Assembly (NCBI GenBank): GCA_018902385.1
Contig: JABSSW010000045.1
Coordinates: 248,001-312,000 of the forward strand
Length of the DNA stretch: 64,000 nt
DNA from: Physcia stellaris
Taxonomy: Eukaryota; Ascomycota; Lecanoromycetes; Caliciales; Physciaceae
Direction of reading: 5' to 3'
Made by a program: the position numbers and the translations under genes. The notes below the pieces were generated by a model. That model saw nothing but the letters and a program-made list of their open reading frames with translations. It was not told the origin of the DNA and ran no database searches. Shown piece by piece: positions 21,772 to 33,500 of this stretch (position 1 is the stretch's first letter; each line of letters begins with the position of its first letter).

Positions 21772-24214
21772 TTAGAAAGATGACCCTCGTCGCATAGCCT
21801 GTAGCTCTAATGCAATTCCGAAAAAGGAAGAAATTCTACCAAAGGACTTACAGATCGTGGTCGTTGCTATTGGTGTTGGTGTTCCAGTGACTGTGACGGT
21901 TGTAGCCGTCGGACATGTAGATGCGCCGCTGAACAAGGAGCGCAAGGAGATTGAGGACGAGGACCTAGAAGATGCGACGATGGCGATTAGCAAATAGGTT
22001 CCCAATGATAACATACTCAGGCCTGTGGAATACTTACGATGTGGAGGACCTGAGGATATTGATAAGGAGTGGTTAGCTAGCATTCTTCGCTCAAAGATCT
22101 GTCAGACAACCGAGTTCGATATCACTCACGAAGTGGAGCTGTAAAAGATGTATCAGTCTTTACTATTCTGAAGAAAGATAGGAAGAGCGCAAAAATACCT
22201 AGACGAAACCGGCGGGAAGTAGGTTGTCGTTGGCCGCACTGTGGCTGTGACTGTCGAGGTAAAGTAATCAGATTCCGTGGTGGCCTATCGAAAATCTCTA
22301 GTCAGCATTGCTTGCTCAGTTGACACGTGATTTCTTCCATGTCATCAGGCTCCCTTAAGCTGTTACAAGCCTACGATCTCAACAAATCCGTGTAAAAGAA
22401 TAGAGTTCAGATTGCTCTACCTGCGTGGTTGTGGCAGTGGTCACACTCGTGGCCGTCGTCGTGACTGTTGTTGTAAGCGTTTGCTGCGTCGTGTAGGTGG
22501 AGGTGATATAAACGTTAGAATAACTACGTAGCTGTCAGCATAACACGAGCCAGCACGCTTCACAAGCTTCTACAGCTAAGAGACTACCCACGCGTAAACT
22601 GTAGTCGCAGCGGTTTGAGTTGTGTACACGGAAGTTGTAGAGACTACTGTGGTAGTGGCGTAGACAGAGGTAACGGTCCCAGTATTTGTGGTACCTGCAT
22701 CGCCTTCCGGACCAGCTGCTCGAGGACCTGTGTTGCCGGTCGTACCAGCTCCTGTATTCGAGTTGCTGTTCGGACTAGCCGATGTATCAGTGTTGACGTT
22801 GTTGCCATTCGAACCAGCGCCTGTATCTGAGTTGCTGTTCGAACCAGCAGATGTACCTCCGCTGTTCGAACCAGCAAATGTATCTGTGTTGCCTGTGTTA
22901 CCGTCCGAACTAGCTGATGGACCTGCGCTGTTCGAACCAGTTCCTGTGCCTGTGCTACCTGTGTTGCCGTCCGAGCCAGCTGATGTACCTGTATTGTCGT
23001 TGGTGCCGGTCGAACTAGCTCCTGGATCTGAATTGCTGTTTGAATCCGCGCTTGTGCCAGCTTTGCGGCTCGAACTAGCTGCTGAATCCGGTACTATACC
23101 AATGAAGGTGCCGTTGGCATTGTATCCAGCGTTGGGCGGAGCCACATATGGGGATGTTGCGTCTGGGCCAGGAAGAGCTGGACTGTAACAGCCCTGTAAT
23201 TTATGGTTTGCGAATATTGAGACAGCGTTATCACCACCGCAAGTAGCGTATCCGCCTCTAAATTGACAATTAGCAAGTCCAAACAGTGCAGCCCTTGGCT
23301 GGAGGCGGGCTCTCATAGTCCGCCAACGAAGATCTGCCAGTGCAACTTACGCGGCTCCACCAGTTCCATTGCTATGATGAGTTTAACATGATCAGCATAT
23401 CTAGTCTCGAATGGCGGCAATGGAGGTATGATAAATGTAGGAAGGGTCTAGAGATGGCTCACCAGTAGTTGCCACACGAACTTTCATCTATTTGCGTCCC
23501 GGACTGAATTTCCGGGCTGCATCCGCAAGTATCGTCGTCTGTTGCTAGATCGGTTCCAGATCGATGCGAGAAAGGATATCCAATGAGACCGCAATGAGTT
23601 TGACAGGCAGAAGTACTTGTTGTTCTGAAAGTTTTGTATGACGGTCCAGGGGAAACGTATTCATAGCATCCTACGTAAGCATAGTTGCTGGCTGACTGGG
23701 TCGACGGTGTGATAGGCGAGAACGAAGGATCTTGGTATATAGAACTGGTACCTGCTCCGCCGCACGTTTGAGAACTGTTGCCTTGACACGGAGTGTTGCA
23801 CGCGCTTGCGTCCGTCTGGGTTCCTGGGGAGGAACCAGGAGGTGTTCCAGGACCATTCGCGGTATCGGTCGTTTCGGTTGGTAATGGGAAGTTTACACTG
23901 CAATAGCAATGTGCCCCATAAAGATTTGCATATTGATGTCCATGACCTCGACAAGCTCGGGTGCAGATATCTACAGACATTTGATCAGAGATGAAACCTG
24001 GGTAGTATTTCGGATCAGTCGTGCTGTTTTGGAGCTGCCAGGTGAATCCTGCATGTCGTCCGTTATCATTATCGTCATAACATCCCAGTGAAGTCCAAGG
24101 TTGAGCAGAACACGATGCCTGGCTACCACCAGCGCTGCCCTGAGCCGTCGCGATCGTCGCAAGGCCTAGAGCTGCAAGAGCGCCGAAGATGTGCATCTTC
24201 ATAAGCGGTCCCAA
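21772..24214 (-). CDS. Secreted two-WSC-domain, Ser/Thr/Gly/Asn-rich cell-wall protein
   Basis: Likely secreted or wall-associated carbohydrate-binding protein. Exons by hand: 24214-23463, 23371-23351, 23257-22588, 22531-22421, 22284-22199, 22138-22130, 22049-22038, 21964-21772, giving 617 residues with consistent phases. A signal peptide (MKMHIFGALAALGLATIATA) follows a 4-residue lead; ATG 24202 may be the true start. WSC domain 1 covers about 35-150 (WTSLGCYDDNDNGRHAGF, CRGHGHQYANLYGAHCYC, CQGNSSQTCGG). WSC domain 2 covers about 175-290 (YAYVGCYEYVSPGPSYKTF, ATDDDTCGCSPEIQ, GGYATCGGDNAVSIF). Next is a 160-residue linker of Ser/Asn/Thr/Gly repeats, then Thr-rich segments (TTTVTTTATSVTTATTTQ). 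I see no transmembrane helix, so it is probably not a Wsc1-type stress sensor. Exons 6 and 7 are microexons of 9 and 12 nt. The last exons and 3' end are the least certain. Confidence 0.8.
22690..23090 (-). repeat. In-frame coding minisatellite of the WSC protein linker
   Basis: Imperfect short units encode runs such as GSNSNSDTGAGSNGNN, GSDGNTGSTGTGTG and SSDGNTGNTDTF. The DNA repeats a Ser/Asn/Gly/Thr codon pattern whose complement shows recurring tokens like ttcgaaccag and ctgtgttgcc. Units vary in length (about 18-60 nt) but remain in frame. This is typical of length-polymorphic linkers in fungal wall proteins. Confidence 0.7.
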
Positions 24215-26276
24215 AGCCGAAGCGCGAGCTGAGATTATTTTGTACGATACTCAGAACTCAGAAACAAATGAAAGGTAATGACAGATAGTGGACTGATAGG
24301 ACGAACCGGCATTCAAGCGAGAGCGTGTTTCTGGACCAAGCAAATTTCCTCCAAAGGTACTATATAAAGTGCGTCACCAAGAGCTCGACTAAACGCGTGG
24401 ATGTGGACGTGATTTTTGGCGTTCATTCCAGTTCTGGTAGAAACTCATTCTTCGCAAAACTACGCTAAGGGTGCAAAACAACGAAATCCATTCCAGAAGA
24501 AATGAGTAACTTGCCCTTCGTCGTCTTGTAGACTCAGCACCTTTCGCAACTGCGACTGCATACGTTGAGAAAGTCTAAAACACGGTGGTGAATGTAGAGG
24601 AAATAATCCTTGAACTCCAAGAGACTATTTACCTTTACCGAGCATATGATCTATAGTCAAGCGTCTAGCATATATTGCTCAAATCATTCTTGCAAGTTAC
24701 TGATCGGTTAGCTAGGGTCATCCATCAATCAACGACTTTCATTTGAGCAGTCGGAGCAAATTTGGTAGCCCACAATGATCAAAAGATAGAAATAACGATT
24801 AAGATTAACCTACGGTAGCAGGTCAAGTGCTCTTGACGCTTCCTGGGGCCTTTAATTAGTACACCCATAGCTATTTACTTTTCCAACAGCGTAGGCGGTC
24901 TTCCCCCCTGAAAAATCGAGAGATGGGTGGTGATTTAGAAGACTTTAACCGATATCACTATTTCTCGACGAATGGTGCTGCCGACACTCCAAATAATTAC
25001 CCCTTCCAGCTGTTAGCTTTGAGATGAGCCAATGCAGCCTGAATCGTTCCGTAAAGCCCTTGAACATTAAGGTAACCCTTTTTGCATGAGCTAGAATCTC
25101 CGCATAGGGGTCCTCTCAAGCAAGTCCTACCAGACTGTTTTAGCTTAATAGAGATCATCAAGACGCCGGTAGTGATCTCTCATTTGTTCGACCACACTAT
25201 GGAGATTATTGAAGTCTCCACTAGTCCATAAGAATAGCAACAGAATCGCCACCAGCTTTGACCACAGCGGTATTCAAGTGTGAAGAGTAGAAAACTTAGA
25301 CCGAGGGTTTACTCTAGTACAAAACGCGATTGTCGCGTTCAAGCCCCAAAGTCTTTCCGTTCAATTTCACCATATTCTCCTCATCTCAAGTAATTTTTCA
25401 ATGAAGATCAGACATTGCTTGACGATCAATAGCCTACAGCTACCGTAAATTTGGGTTTGAACGCTATCAAACACTGTATTTGAGTCATGTTTGAGTGTTC
25501 CTATATGGAGAGGAGGGGAGGGTGTAGAAAGAAAGCTGAATGACCAGTAGGTGCTCCTAGTTGTCCACGCATGACACCCACGCGACTGTACGAGTCAAGC
25601 CTGAAACACGTACCTTGACAGCCGAGCTGTCTGTACAAACAGTGAAAGACCTACTCCTTAATATGTCGTGAAAACCTCTCAAATAAAGGTATGAGCAGCT
25701 GGTACTTGTGCCAATCAGTACGGGGTAGCGTCCTTGTCATTGACCATCAGTAGTCAATCGCAATCCTGTGTAAGTGAGAGGATCTACTATCCCTAACGTC
25801 TGAATCCTCGTTCATTATAGTCGGAAGTGCGTACGGGTGATGGAAAGACAAATGAAGATGGTTCAATGGCTGCGCACGGACCCTCGCATTCAACAATCTA
25901 AACGCGGAAATTATGTAAGCAGCACGTTGTTCTGACAGCACGAGGAAAACCGTCAAAATTACTCCCATGCCTCTTTCATGTCCCATTTACTCTTCATATC
26001 TTGACAAAATGAGAGTCTGAGACTCGGATCTCACGATGGATTGACATGGTCGCAGCGTCCGAGTTTGTCCAGGAGAAGCGATCTATCTCACGGGATGCTT
26101 TAGTGAAGAAGGTATGTACTTTTCGAACGTAAATCTACGTCGAATCAACAGTCAATTAGAGATTAACTATGCTAAAGAAAAATCTCGACAACATAAATTT
26201 TGATAGTGGGTATTTCCATACACCCAAACGCCCTCGCTCGCTAAGATTACTCCGACGTTGAAGACTGCGTTCTCTT
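24215..26276. other. 2.1-kb intergenic region, no gene seen
   Basis: This region holds the promoter of the WSC gene at its left and the 3' flank of the next gene at its right. The longest frame (79 codons, minus, 25747-25986) has no family likeness. Base composition is normal for the gene space, and CpT/CpC are common, so it lacks the island's mutation signature. No repeat is evident. Confidence 0.35.
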
Positions 26277-28585
26277 TCAAGACTCAATGTATCGATTGAC
26301 CTCAGGATTGTAGCTATCGATTCTGAAGCTGCCGACGGAGAATTTTTTGGTCATAAAGTGTTTGACGTCCTGGTCATATGGCCTGGCTACACTTTCATCA
26401 TCACCGTAGACACTTGCGCTTCCGGTGACACTCGCGTGTTCCATGGCGTCCTCGTCGGAACTCGTGTCCCAGCCGCTGCTGCCTTCTTCTTCCGAGGAAG
26501 ATGGTGTGCCTGGTTGAGTATCGGCATCCAGTGGACTTGAATTCGACTCGTATCCGTGTAGAAGCACCTCGCACAACCCAGCTTTTTTCGGTTGAGGCGA
26601 CTTCACGGACAGCGTATGACTGACGGAGATCTTGTGTGGCAAATACAGGGCAGGTGCTGGTTTTGCTTTTGGAGCCAGAGGATGCGGTTTGAGGGCCGAC
26701 CAATCGTTGTCTGGCCTGATTTCAACGACAGGGTCTGAATGGCTACTGGAGGGTTGTGGTCGTGCCGTCTTCGAGGTTTGTGCCCTTGTACCGATTGCCC
26801 ATGGGGGTGTCCCAGCAATTTGGCAACACAAGGGATAAGATACGCCTTCAGTATCCCTGACCTCTTTAGGCGCACGAGTGACGGACACTAAAGTCTGGAG
26901 CATCGCATAGACCAAGATCCAGCGAACTTTGCGGGCGTCGGCGCATGTGATGCGTTCCTCTTCATTCATTGACCATGTCTTTTCAAACTTGATATACTGA
27001 CGAACAAGACCACAGTCCAAGACGGTCATATCGCCAGCATTCGTAGCTCTGAAAAGCGCAGCAGAACTGGCTAACCGGCGGTCGGTCCTGCTTTGCTTGC
27101 TGGCGAACAACTTGGCCAGTCCATGCGCTTTCGGGCCTGCCAAGTCAAGAGGCAACACAGGTATTAAGGGAAGAACGTGAGGCAAAGAAGTATATCTGTG
27201 CCTTGTGTCAAAAGCCTTAACGTTTTGTAAAACACATATGCCGCCGTCCAGCTGTCGGTCATTTTCGAAAGAGTCACTTGACTCCGAGTCTACGAGGTAT
27301 TCGTAGAGGTTACGAATCTCTGAATACATCGTTTGGTATGTGGACTTGGGAAGAATTTTGCATTTCCGCTTAGGCTGAGGAGGAGGCCAGTAGCCATACT
27401 TCTGGACATAAAAAGAATGCAAGAACGACCTGAACCGCTCGAGATGCACTCGAGCTTCTTGTCCGAGGCCAAGGTAGGACCCAGACAGGTCGTCTTCAAG
27501 AAAATTGCCAAGAGCTTGTCCAGCATGCTCCAAGCGCAAGTCCATCTCAAGGTGGGCCCTAGTGATTAGAGCCTTTGACGTTCGCGAAGTGTACTATGGT
27601 CTTGTTAGAAAGAAACAATACTTGCTGGATGACTCTTACACTGAATTCGGCGCTTGACGCCAAATCGTTGTTCATGCCGGCACAATGTACAAAAGCATCA
27701 GTCCAAAGCTCTCGCAGCTCGAATTTTTCAGCAAACTGCAGCACAGCTAGGGCATGATCCGGACATTCGCGGAAATCGGAGTACTCCTGTCCGTCGATGT
27801 ATGCTAGCAAGTCACCCTGATTCTCCGCTTTATCGGACCTCAGTTCGTTCATACGTTCGAGCAAAGCGATCAAAGCTTCACCCAGGCGTTCTCCGACCAA
27901 AGGTTTCTCAAACACCCAAGCGAAAAAGTTGCGAGTTGTCAAATGATACTCAAAAGCTTCTTCTCTGCTCAGATGAGACGGCGCGGGGATGTAAAGTTCG
28001 CATCTAGCGCGATATGCAGGTGGTTCCAAGCCTACGCCGGAGTCGGTCGATGTTGGTGACGGGTTTTCGGAGCATGACGGATACACGGCGAAACGCTTGA
28101 GCAAGGGTTGGCACTGGCTCGCCTCAATATCCGCATAATACAGTCGGAGCGAAGGTCCTCGTTTGGACTGGCCACGGCCGTAGAAATGCACAAGGCAGTC
28201 ACCATTCGCAAACCAAAGCTCATTATCCTGTCATAGAACGAGTGTCAGCAATCAGGGCATGATGTCTATCAGAAACCAAGATGATTACCTTTCTCAGATT
28301 ATTCCAACTAGTCGTCGTTCTCCGGTTACCATCCCATCTCTTGATGTTGGCAGCCCGCAATGCGTTTCGCGCTGTTGTCGCCTCGCTGTTGAACGTCAAT
28401 CTATCGACTGACTGACACGCTGATCGAGAAGCATAGAAGCTGTTCAATTTGGCGATACGGCCTCGTACCGGCGGTGATTGATTGTTTTTGCTGGACTCCT
28501 TGGTCGGCTGGCATGCTACGCTTTCCATAGAGGCCCGCTGGCGCAGTGGCTGCCGTGGAAAGATATCTGGGGTGAAGGAAGGCAT
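26277..28585 (-). CDS. Large fungal conserved protein (DUF8004-like), function unknown
   Basis: Three exons by hand: 28585-28289, 28227-27640, 27593-26277, giving 733 residues with consistent phases. The N-terminus is disordered (residues 1-70) and leads to RWDGNRRTTTSWNNLRKD, NELWFANGDCLVHFYGRGQS and SLRLYYADIEASQC. Then comes AYRARCELYIPAPSHLSREE with FEYHLTTRNFFAWVF, and a helical block with LLAYIDGQEYSDFRECPDHA, KFELRELWTDAFVHCAGMN and KALITRAHLEMDLRLEHAG. The second half contains FLEDDLSGSYLGLGQEAR, FLHSFYVQKYGYWPPP and RWILVYAMLQTLVSVT, then a disordered Ser/Glu-rich tail. These blocks match a widespread Pezizomycotina family that I recall as DUF8004; the name is from memory. No signal peptide or membrane segment is seen. 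An ATG at 28528 is an alternative start. Confidence 0.82.
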
Positions 28586-29405
28586 CTGCTTTGGCCTCAG
28601 ATTGCGTTCTGTGACCTTGTACAGCGGCCAAAATGGGGTCTGAAAGCAATGATTCGGGAAATATAATGAGCAATAGTTCCACAGGCCAGCTGAGAAGTGG
28701 GGCAGACGAAATAGAATAAGTATGGAGGATACGCTCCAAGGCCAGATTTTGCGGCAACTCGGTGACCGGTCCAGAAACCGCCATGGCGGAGAAGGGCTCT
28801 GAAATGCCTATGGATGGGTCGATGGCGTATGATCCAAAGTTTCCTTGACGCGCATAGACCCTGGACTGGTCGCTTCTCCAGCTTGGCATGTGCATGTCGG
28901 CGTGATCGGAAAGAGAGCAGTCCGTGTGACGGGCTCTGCTGCTAACTTCTTTCGGGGATGCGGCAAGAAGGCTAGGCTTGGGAGGGCTAGAGAATTCGAT
29001 AACGCTGCCACATATCGACAGGCTATTGTCACAACCATTCCCAAAAGAATCATCAGCATGACCTTTTCTCCGGTATGATTTGCTACTGCATGCGAGCTTA
29101 TTTCTTCATATTTCTCGATTGAGGCACAAATGTCTTAGCAGGCTTCAAGGGCGGGACGACCAATAATCCTTAAATTCCAGATCGAACTGAAAGGATCTCA
29201 GATGTTTCGCACCTTGTCTCAAGATCTGCTATCATTATTAATACTCCAATACCGAATGACTTTCCAACTTGCTAGTGCTAGATAAAGGAATCTAAGAGTC
29301 AAGATGAGATCAGCGATTCCAAGGACACCGAATCCTGCAGGACGGGACCCTTTTGCCTTACTCGCATAGGGTTAGGGTAAGCTGCCAACAACTCCAAATC
29401 TATCC
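28586..29405. promoter_or_regulatory. Upstream region of the DUF8004-like gene, left flank of the AT-rich island
   Basis: This 820-bp region is of mostly normal composition, with AT content rising toward the island. A 164-codon minus frame (28401-28895) overlaps exon 1 in another frame and is not called. I see no repeat before the target-site duplication at 29406. Confidence 0.35.
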
Positions 29406-29418
29406 TCGTGGTCGTGAG
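29406..29418. repeat. Target-site duplication of the LINE, left copy
   Basis: The 13-mer TCGTGGTCGTGAG here is repeated exactly at 42630-42642 on the far side of the AT-rich island. Flanking bases differ, and AT-rich element sequence begins immediately inside. This fits target-primed insertion of a LINE. Confidence 0.9.
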
Positions 29419-30112
29419 GAAAACAAACACAATTTATGCTACAAACCGAATTTTTGAAATAACTCAACAACGAAACGTGATATTGATTTGATTGACGCGT
29501 CATTCGATTCGTCGAATTTTTACGCATCGATCAATGAACAATTGATGATGATGAAAAAAATTACATGATCGCAATTAAATCAAACGAACGAAAATGTTCA
29601 CAAACAAAAAACAATGTTGTTGAAAAACATCAAAAAATGTCGAAAATTCGTTCGAACAAAAAAAAAAATTATCATCAAAAATCATCGAAAACTGATTTAC
29701 AATCGTCGTGATATATTTTGAAAACACGCAATTTGCATTTATTCAAAAAATATGATGAATTTAACGCAATGAACAAAATAATTGTTCAATTCAACAAAAA
29801 ACACGCGAAAATGAAAAAAATAATGTCATGATTCGTCATGAAATTACAAAAATAATCATTTTTTCAATTTTTTTTTTTTTTTCACGATCAAAACGAATTC
29901 ACGCAATTGAACAATCGTCGTTGCGATTTTTCAACGTTCAAAATCATTGCGAACAAAAACATCGAAATCATAATACGTTTAAACGACAACGAAAAAAACA
30001 ACAATTGAATCAATACGAAATCAAACGTATCGTCAATGAAATCAACACGTGCATTACGAAAAAAAACATACAAATCAAAAATATTCGAACGATCAAAAAA
30101 TTCTCGAATGAT

Positions 30113-30117
30113 GATTT
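30113..30117. repeat. 5-bp target-site duplication GATTT (left copy)
   Basis: GATTT immediately precedes the 5' LTR and is repeated at 37462-37466 directly after the 3' LTR. Five bases is the usual duplication length for Ty3/Gypsy integrases. Confidence 0.85.
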
Positions 30118-30513
30118 TGTAATACGCTCGCGCTATCGAACAGTTAGTTCATGCGTTAATTCTGAATACGCGTTTGCGTAACGCAAATGCTTGACATTAA
30201 TAATGAATGTAACTCAAATGTAACATAATTATAAACGCACGTTTAATAAAGACGTCGTGAATTGATGCCATAATCGTGACGTTAATCAAAGCGTCATAAC
30301 TATTACGTCAAATACGAATATAAATAGATTGTTCACTTTTTTTTTTTTTCGTTGAGTTTCAACGATTAATTTTACATTTACAATATTCATACGATGCTGA
30401 TAATTAATAATTGAAATTTATTAAATTTCACGTTTTTCAATAATTCGATGCGTTATCGTAAAATTAATACATTATTGAAATTTGCTTTACGTCAACGCGT
30501 TTAAATTTTTACA
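30118..30513 (+). repeat. 5' LTR of the Gypsy element
   Basis: A 396-bp direct repeat pairing with 37071-37461, with TG...CA ends. It differs from its partner at about 24 positions, all transitions, plus a poly-T length change and a one-base indel. It retains more CpT/ApG dinucleotides than the element body. Confidence 0.9.
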
Positions 30514-33500
30514 ATTTTAATCGTTTCATTTTTCGAAAAAAAAAATTCGAAATTTATTAACATCATGACTGAATCAAATATCAACATTTCAAGCTTTAAA
30601 GTAAAAAATCTTGATGATGTTTCAAATATTTCAAATAATTTTATTTTTTCGAATTGAAACGACGTGAATCAAATTCAACAAAACATTTTTATTATCGACA
30701 ATGCGACGACGCAAAACATTTTGAAACAAATAACAATTGTTTTTCGAAAATTTAACGATGAAATCGCTCAATTGCGAATTCAAACTCGAGCAAATCAAGA
30801 CGCAACGCAATTCGTTATCGCATCGCAAACGCAATCAGTATCAATTGTATTTATCGTTCATTTCAAGAAACGAAAGTTCAAAAAACAATCTTTTTATAAA
30901 AACGAAAACGAAAATGAACATATTCGTTGATTTCGCGAAATCGAACTCGAATTTTTGACGTGTTTTAATTATTTTATGAATGATCGATCGAAAATTTTTT
31001 GATGCATGTCATCGTTGCGAAAAAATTTTCAATTTCAATGATTCAATCGTATCGACAACGATAAAAATTTGAAAAATATTTTTTACGATTATTACAAGTT
31101 TTTTTTTGAATTTGATAACAAATTCAGTGAATCGTCGATTCGTCGTTTATAAAAATTGAAAACGAATTCGTCAACGTGCGAATCAAAAAATGTTTAATTT
31201 CAAAAATGAATTCGAAAAATACGAAACTCATTTGTCGTTTTTTGATGAAATTCATTCGATCAATTTTTTTTTTGTAAATTATTGTCATTGTTGAAAAAAA
31301 AGTTGTTAAATATCGAAAAAATATCGATGAATAAAAAAAATTTGTTTGCGAAAATCGTTATGTTGAAAAAGATTTTTGAACGCGAACGACGAACAAATTC
31401 GCGTGTTCAAAATAATCAAAACATTTTCAAACAAAAAAAAAACAAAAACAAAAATAAAAAGCAATTTCAACAACAAAATCAACAACAAAATCAATTGCAA
31501 AATCGTTTCAATCAAAATATTTTTCACGATTTTGAACGCAATACGCATGCGAAAAACAAACGAAAACGCAATGAAAATGATCAAAATACAAAATCAACGT
31601 GTTATCGATGTCATCGCAAAAATCATTATGTTTTCGATTGTAAAATTGATGTAAATGAATCGAATAATCAACATATTATCGTTGTCGTCAACGTCACATT
31701 TGAATTAAAAAATCAAATTTCGCGAACGTCTCGCAAGCGAAACAAAAAAAATCAATAAAAATTCGAAATTTTATCGTGATTCAAAATTGAATCAAATTTT
31801 TGAAAAATGAGCGATTTGTTCGCGCGTTCGTAAATTTTGAAATCAAAATCAATTTTATCAATCAAGTTTTTGTCATTCAATGAGAAATGCAATCGATAAA
31901 CGAAATTATTTTATCGTTATCGAATTTTTGAATGAACAAAATCGCTATTGTTATGAAACGCATGAACTCATTTACAACATAATAAATTCGTGAAATCAAT
32001 ATCGTCAATGCAAAATTTTGTTTTATGCAATTGATTATATTGAATCGAATTTTATTTTGAATATGCTTTATGTTGATTGTCGAAAACATATTAATGAATT
32101 CGACGAAAAACAATTGACGTTTCAAAATCAAATTCAAGAAATTTCAGATTGATACGTTTAGACAATTTGTCAAGAATTTAAAAAATCACGGACAGATATT
32201 CGCGTTGATGTGTGCAGAAATCGAAAAACAATCGAAAAAGCAGAAATTTAAAATTACGAAAATGTCGAAACAATTAAAGAATTTAGAGAGTCAATTTGAC
32301 GACACGAAAGCAAATATTTTATTCGAATTAAATAGAAATGATCATGCTATTGATTTGAAAAAAAACGAAAAATCGTCGTTCATGTCGTTGTATAATTTAT
32401 CACAAAATGAATTAGCGAAATTTCGACGTTATATCGAAAATGTTTTGATCAAAAAATGAATTAAACATTCAATTTTTTTCGTTGACGCGTCGATATTTTT
32501 TGTATCGAAAAAAAATGAAAATTTTCGTTTTTGTGTGAATTATCGAAATTTGAATGCGATAATTATCAAAAATCGTCATTCATTATTTTTAATCACAAAA
32601 ATTTTGAATCGTTTTAATGATGTCAAAAAATTCATCAAAATCGATTTGAAAAATGTTTATCATCGAATTCGCATCAAACAAAACGACGAATGAAAAACGA
32701 CGTTTCGCACGCGATATGAACATTTTGAATATCAAATCATGTTTTTGAATTAGTCAATGTCTCAACAATTTTTCAAATTTATATCAATAAAATTTTGCGA
32801 AAATTTGTCGACGTCATTTGTGTGATTTATTTGAACGATATTTTGATATATAACAACGATTCAACGCAACATTGACGACATGTACGTTTTGTGTTCAAAC
32901 GATTGAAACAATACGAATTGTATGTCAATTTAAAGAAATGCGAATTTGTCATCGATCAAATCGAGTTTTTAAATTTCATTGTGTTCATTTGAGAATGTAC
33001 AAATGAATTCAGAAAAAAATTCGAATCATTGAAAAATGATCGCAATTTAAAAACTATCGCGAATTACAAATGTTTTTAAATTTCGTCAATTATTATCGTC
33101 GTTTTATTCATGATTATTCAAAGTTGATTGCATCATTTATTGATTTGTTGAAAAACAATAAACAAAGCAAAAAATTTGAATTTTTGTTTGAAAAAAAAAG
33201 TCGAAATTGACGTTTTGTCGATTGCGCAATATTTTTACATCGATTTTCATTTTTCATCATTATGATTCAGTCAGAAAAATCAAAATGAAAATCGATGTTT
33301 CGAGTTTCGAAATTTCAGATATTTTTAATCAATTTGATGAACAAAATCATTGACGTTCGATCGCGTTCTGATCGCGAAAAATGATATCGACAAAAATGAA
33401 TTACGAAATTCATGATCAGAAATTACTAATTATAATTATGATTTTTCAACAATGACGATATTATTTCGAAAACGTTACGCACGCGATAGAGATGTGATTT

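Noticed and set aside
22688-23188. 166-codon antisense frame opposite the WSC linker
   Set aside because: Repetitive shadow of the in-frame minisatellite.
28401-28895. 164-codon minus frame upstream of the DUF8004-like gene
   Set aside because: Overlaps exon 1 in another frame and has no family likeness.
29367-29377. Telomere-like TAGGGTTAGGG just left of the island
   Set aside because: Less than two full repeat units; expected by chance, and the position is clearly internal to a gene-rich arm.
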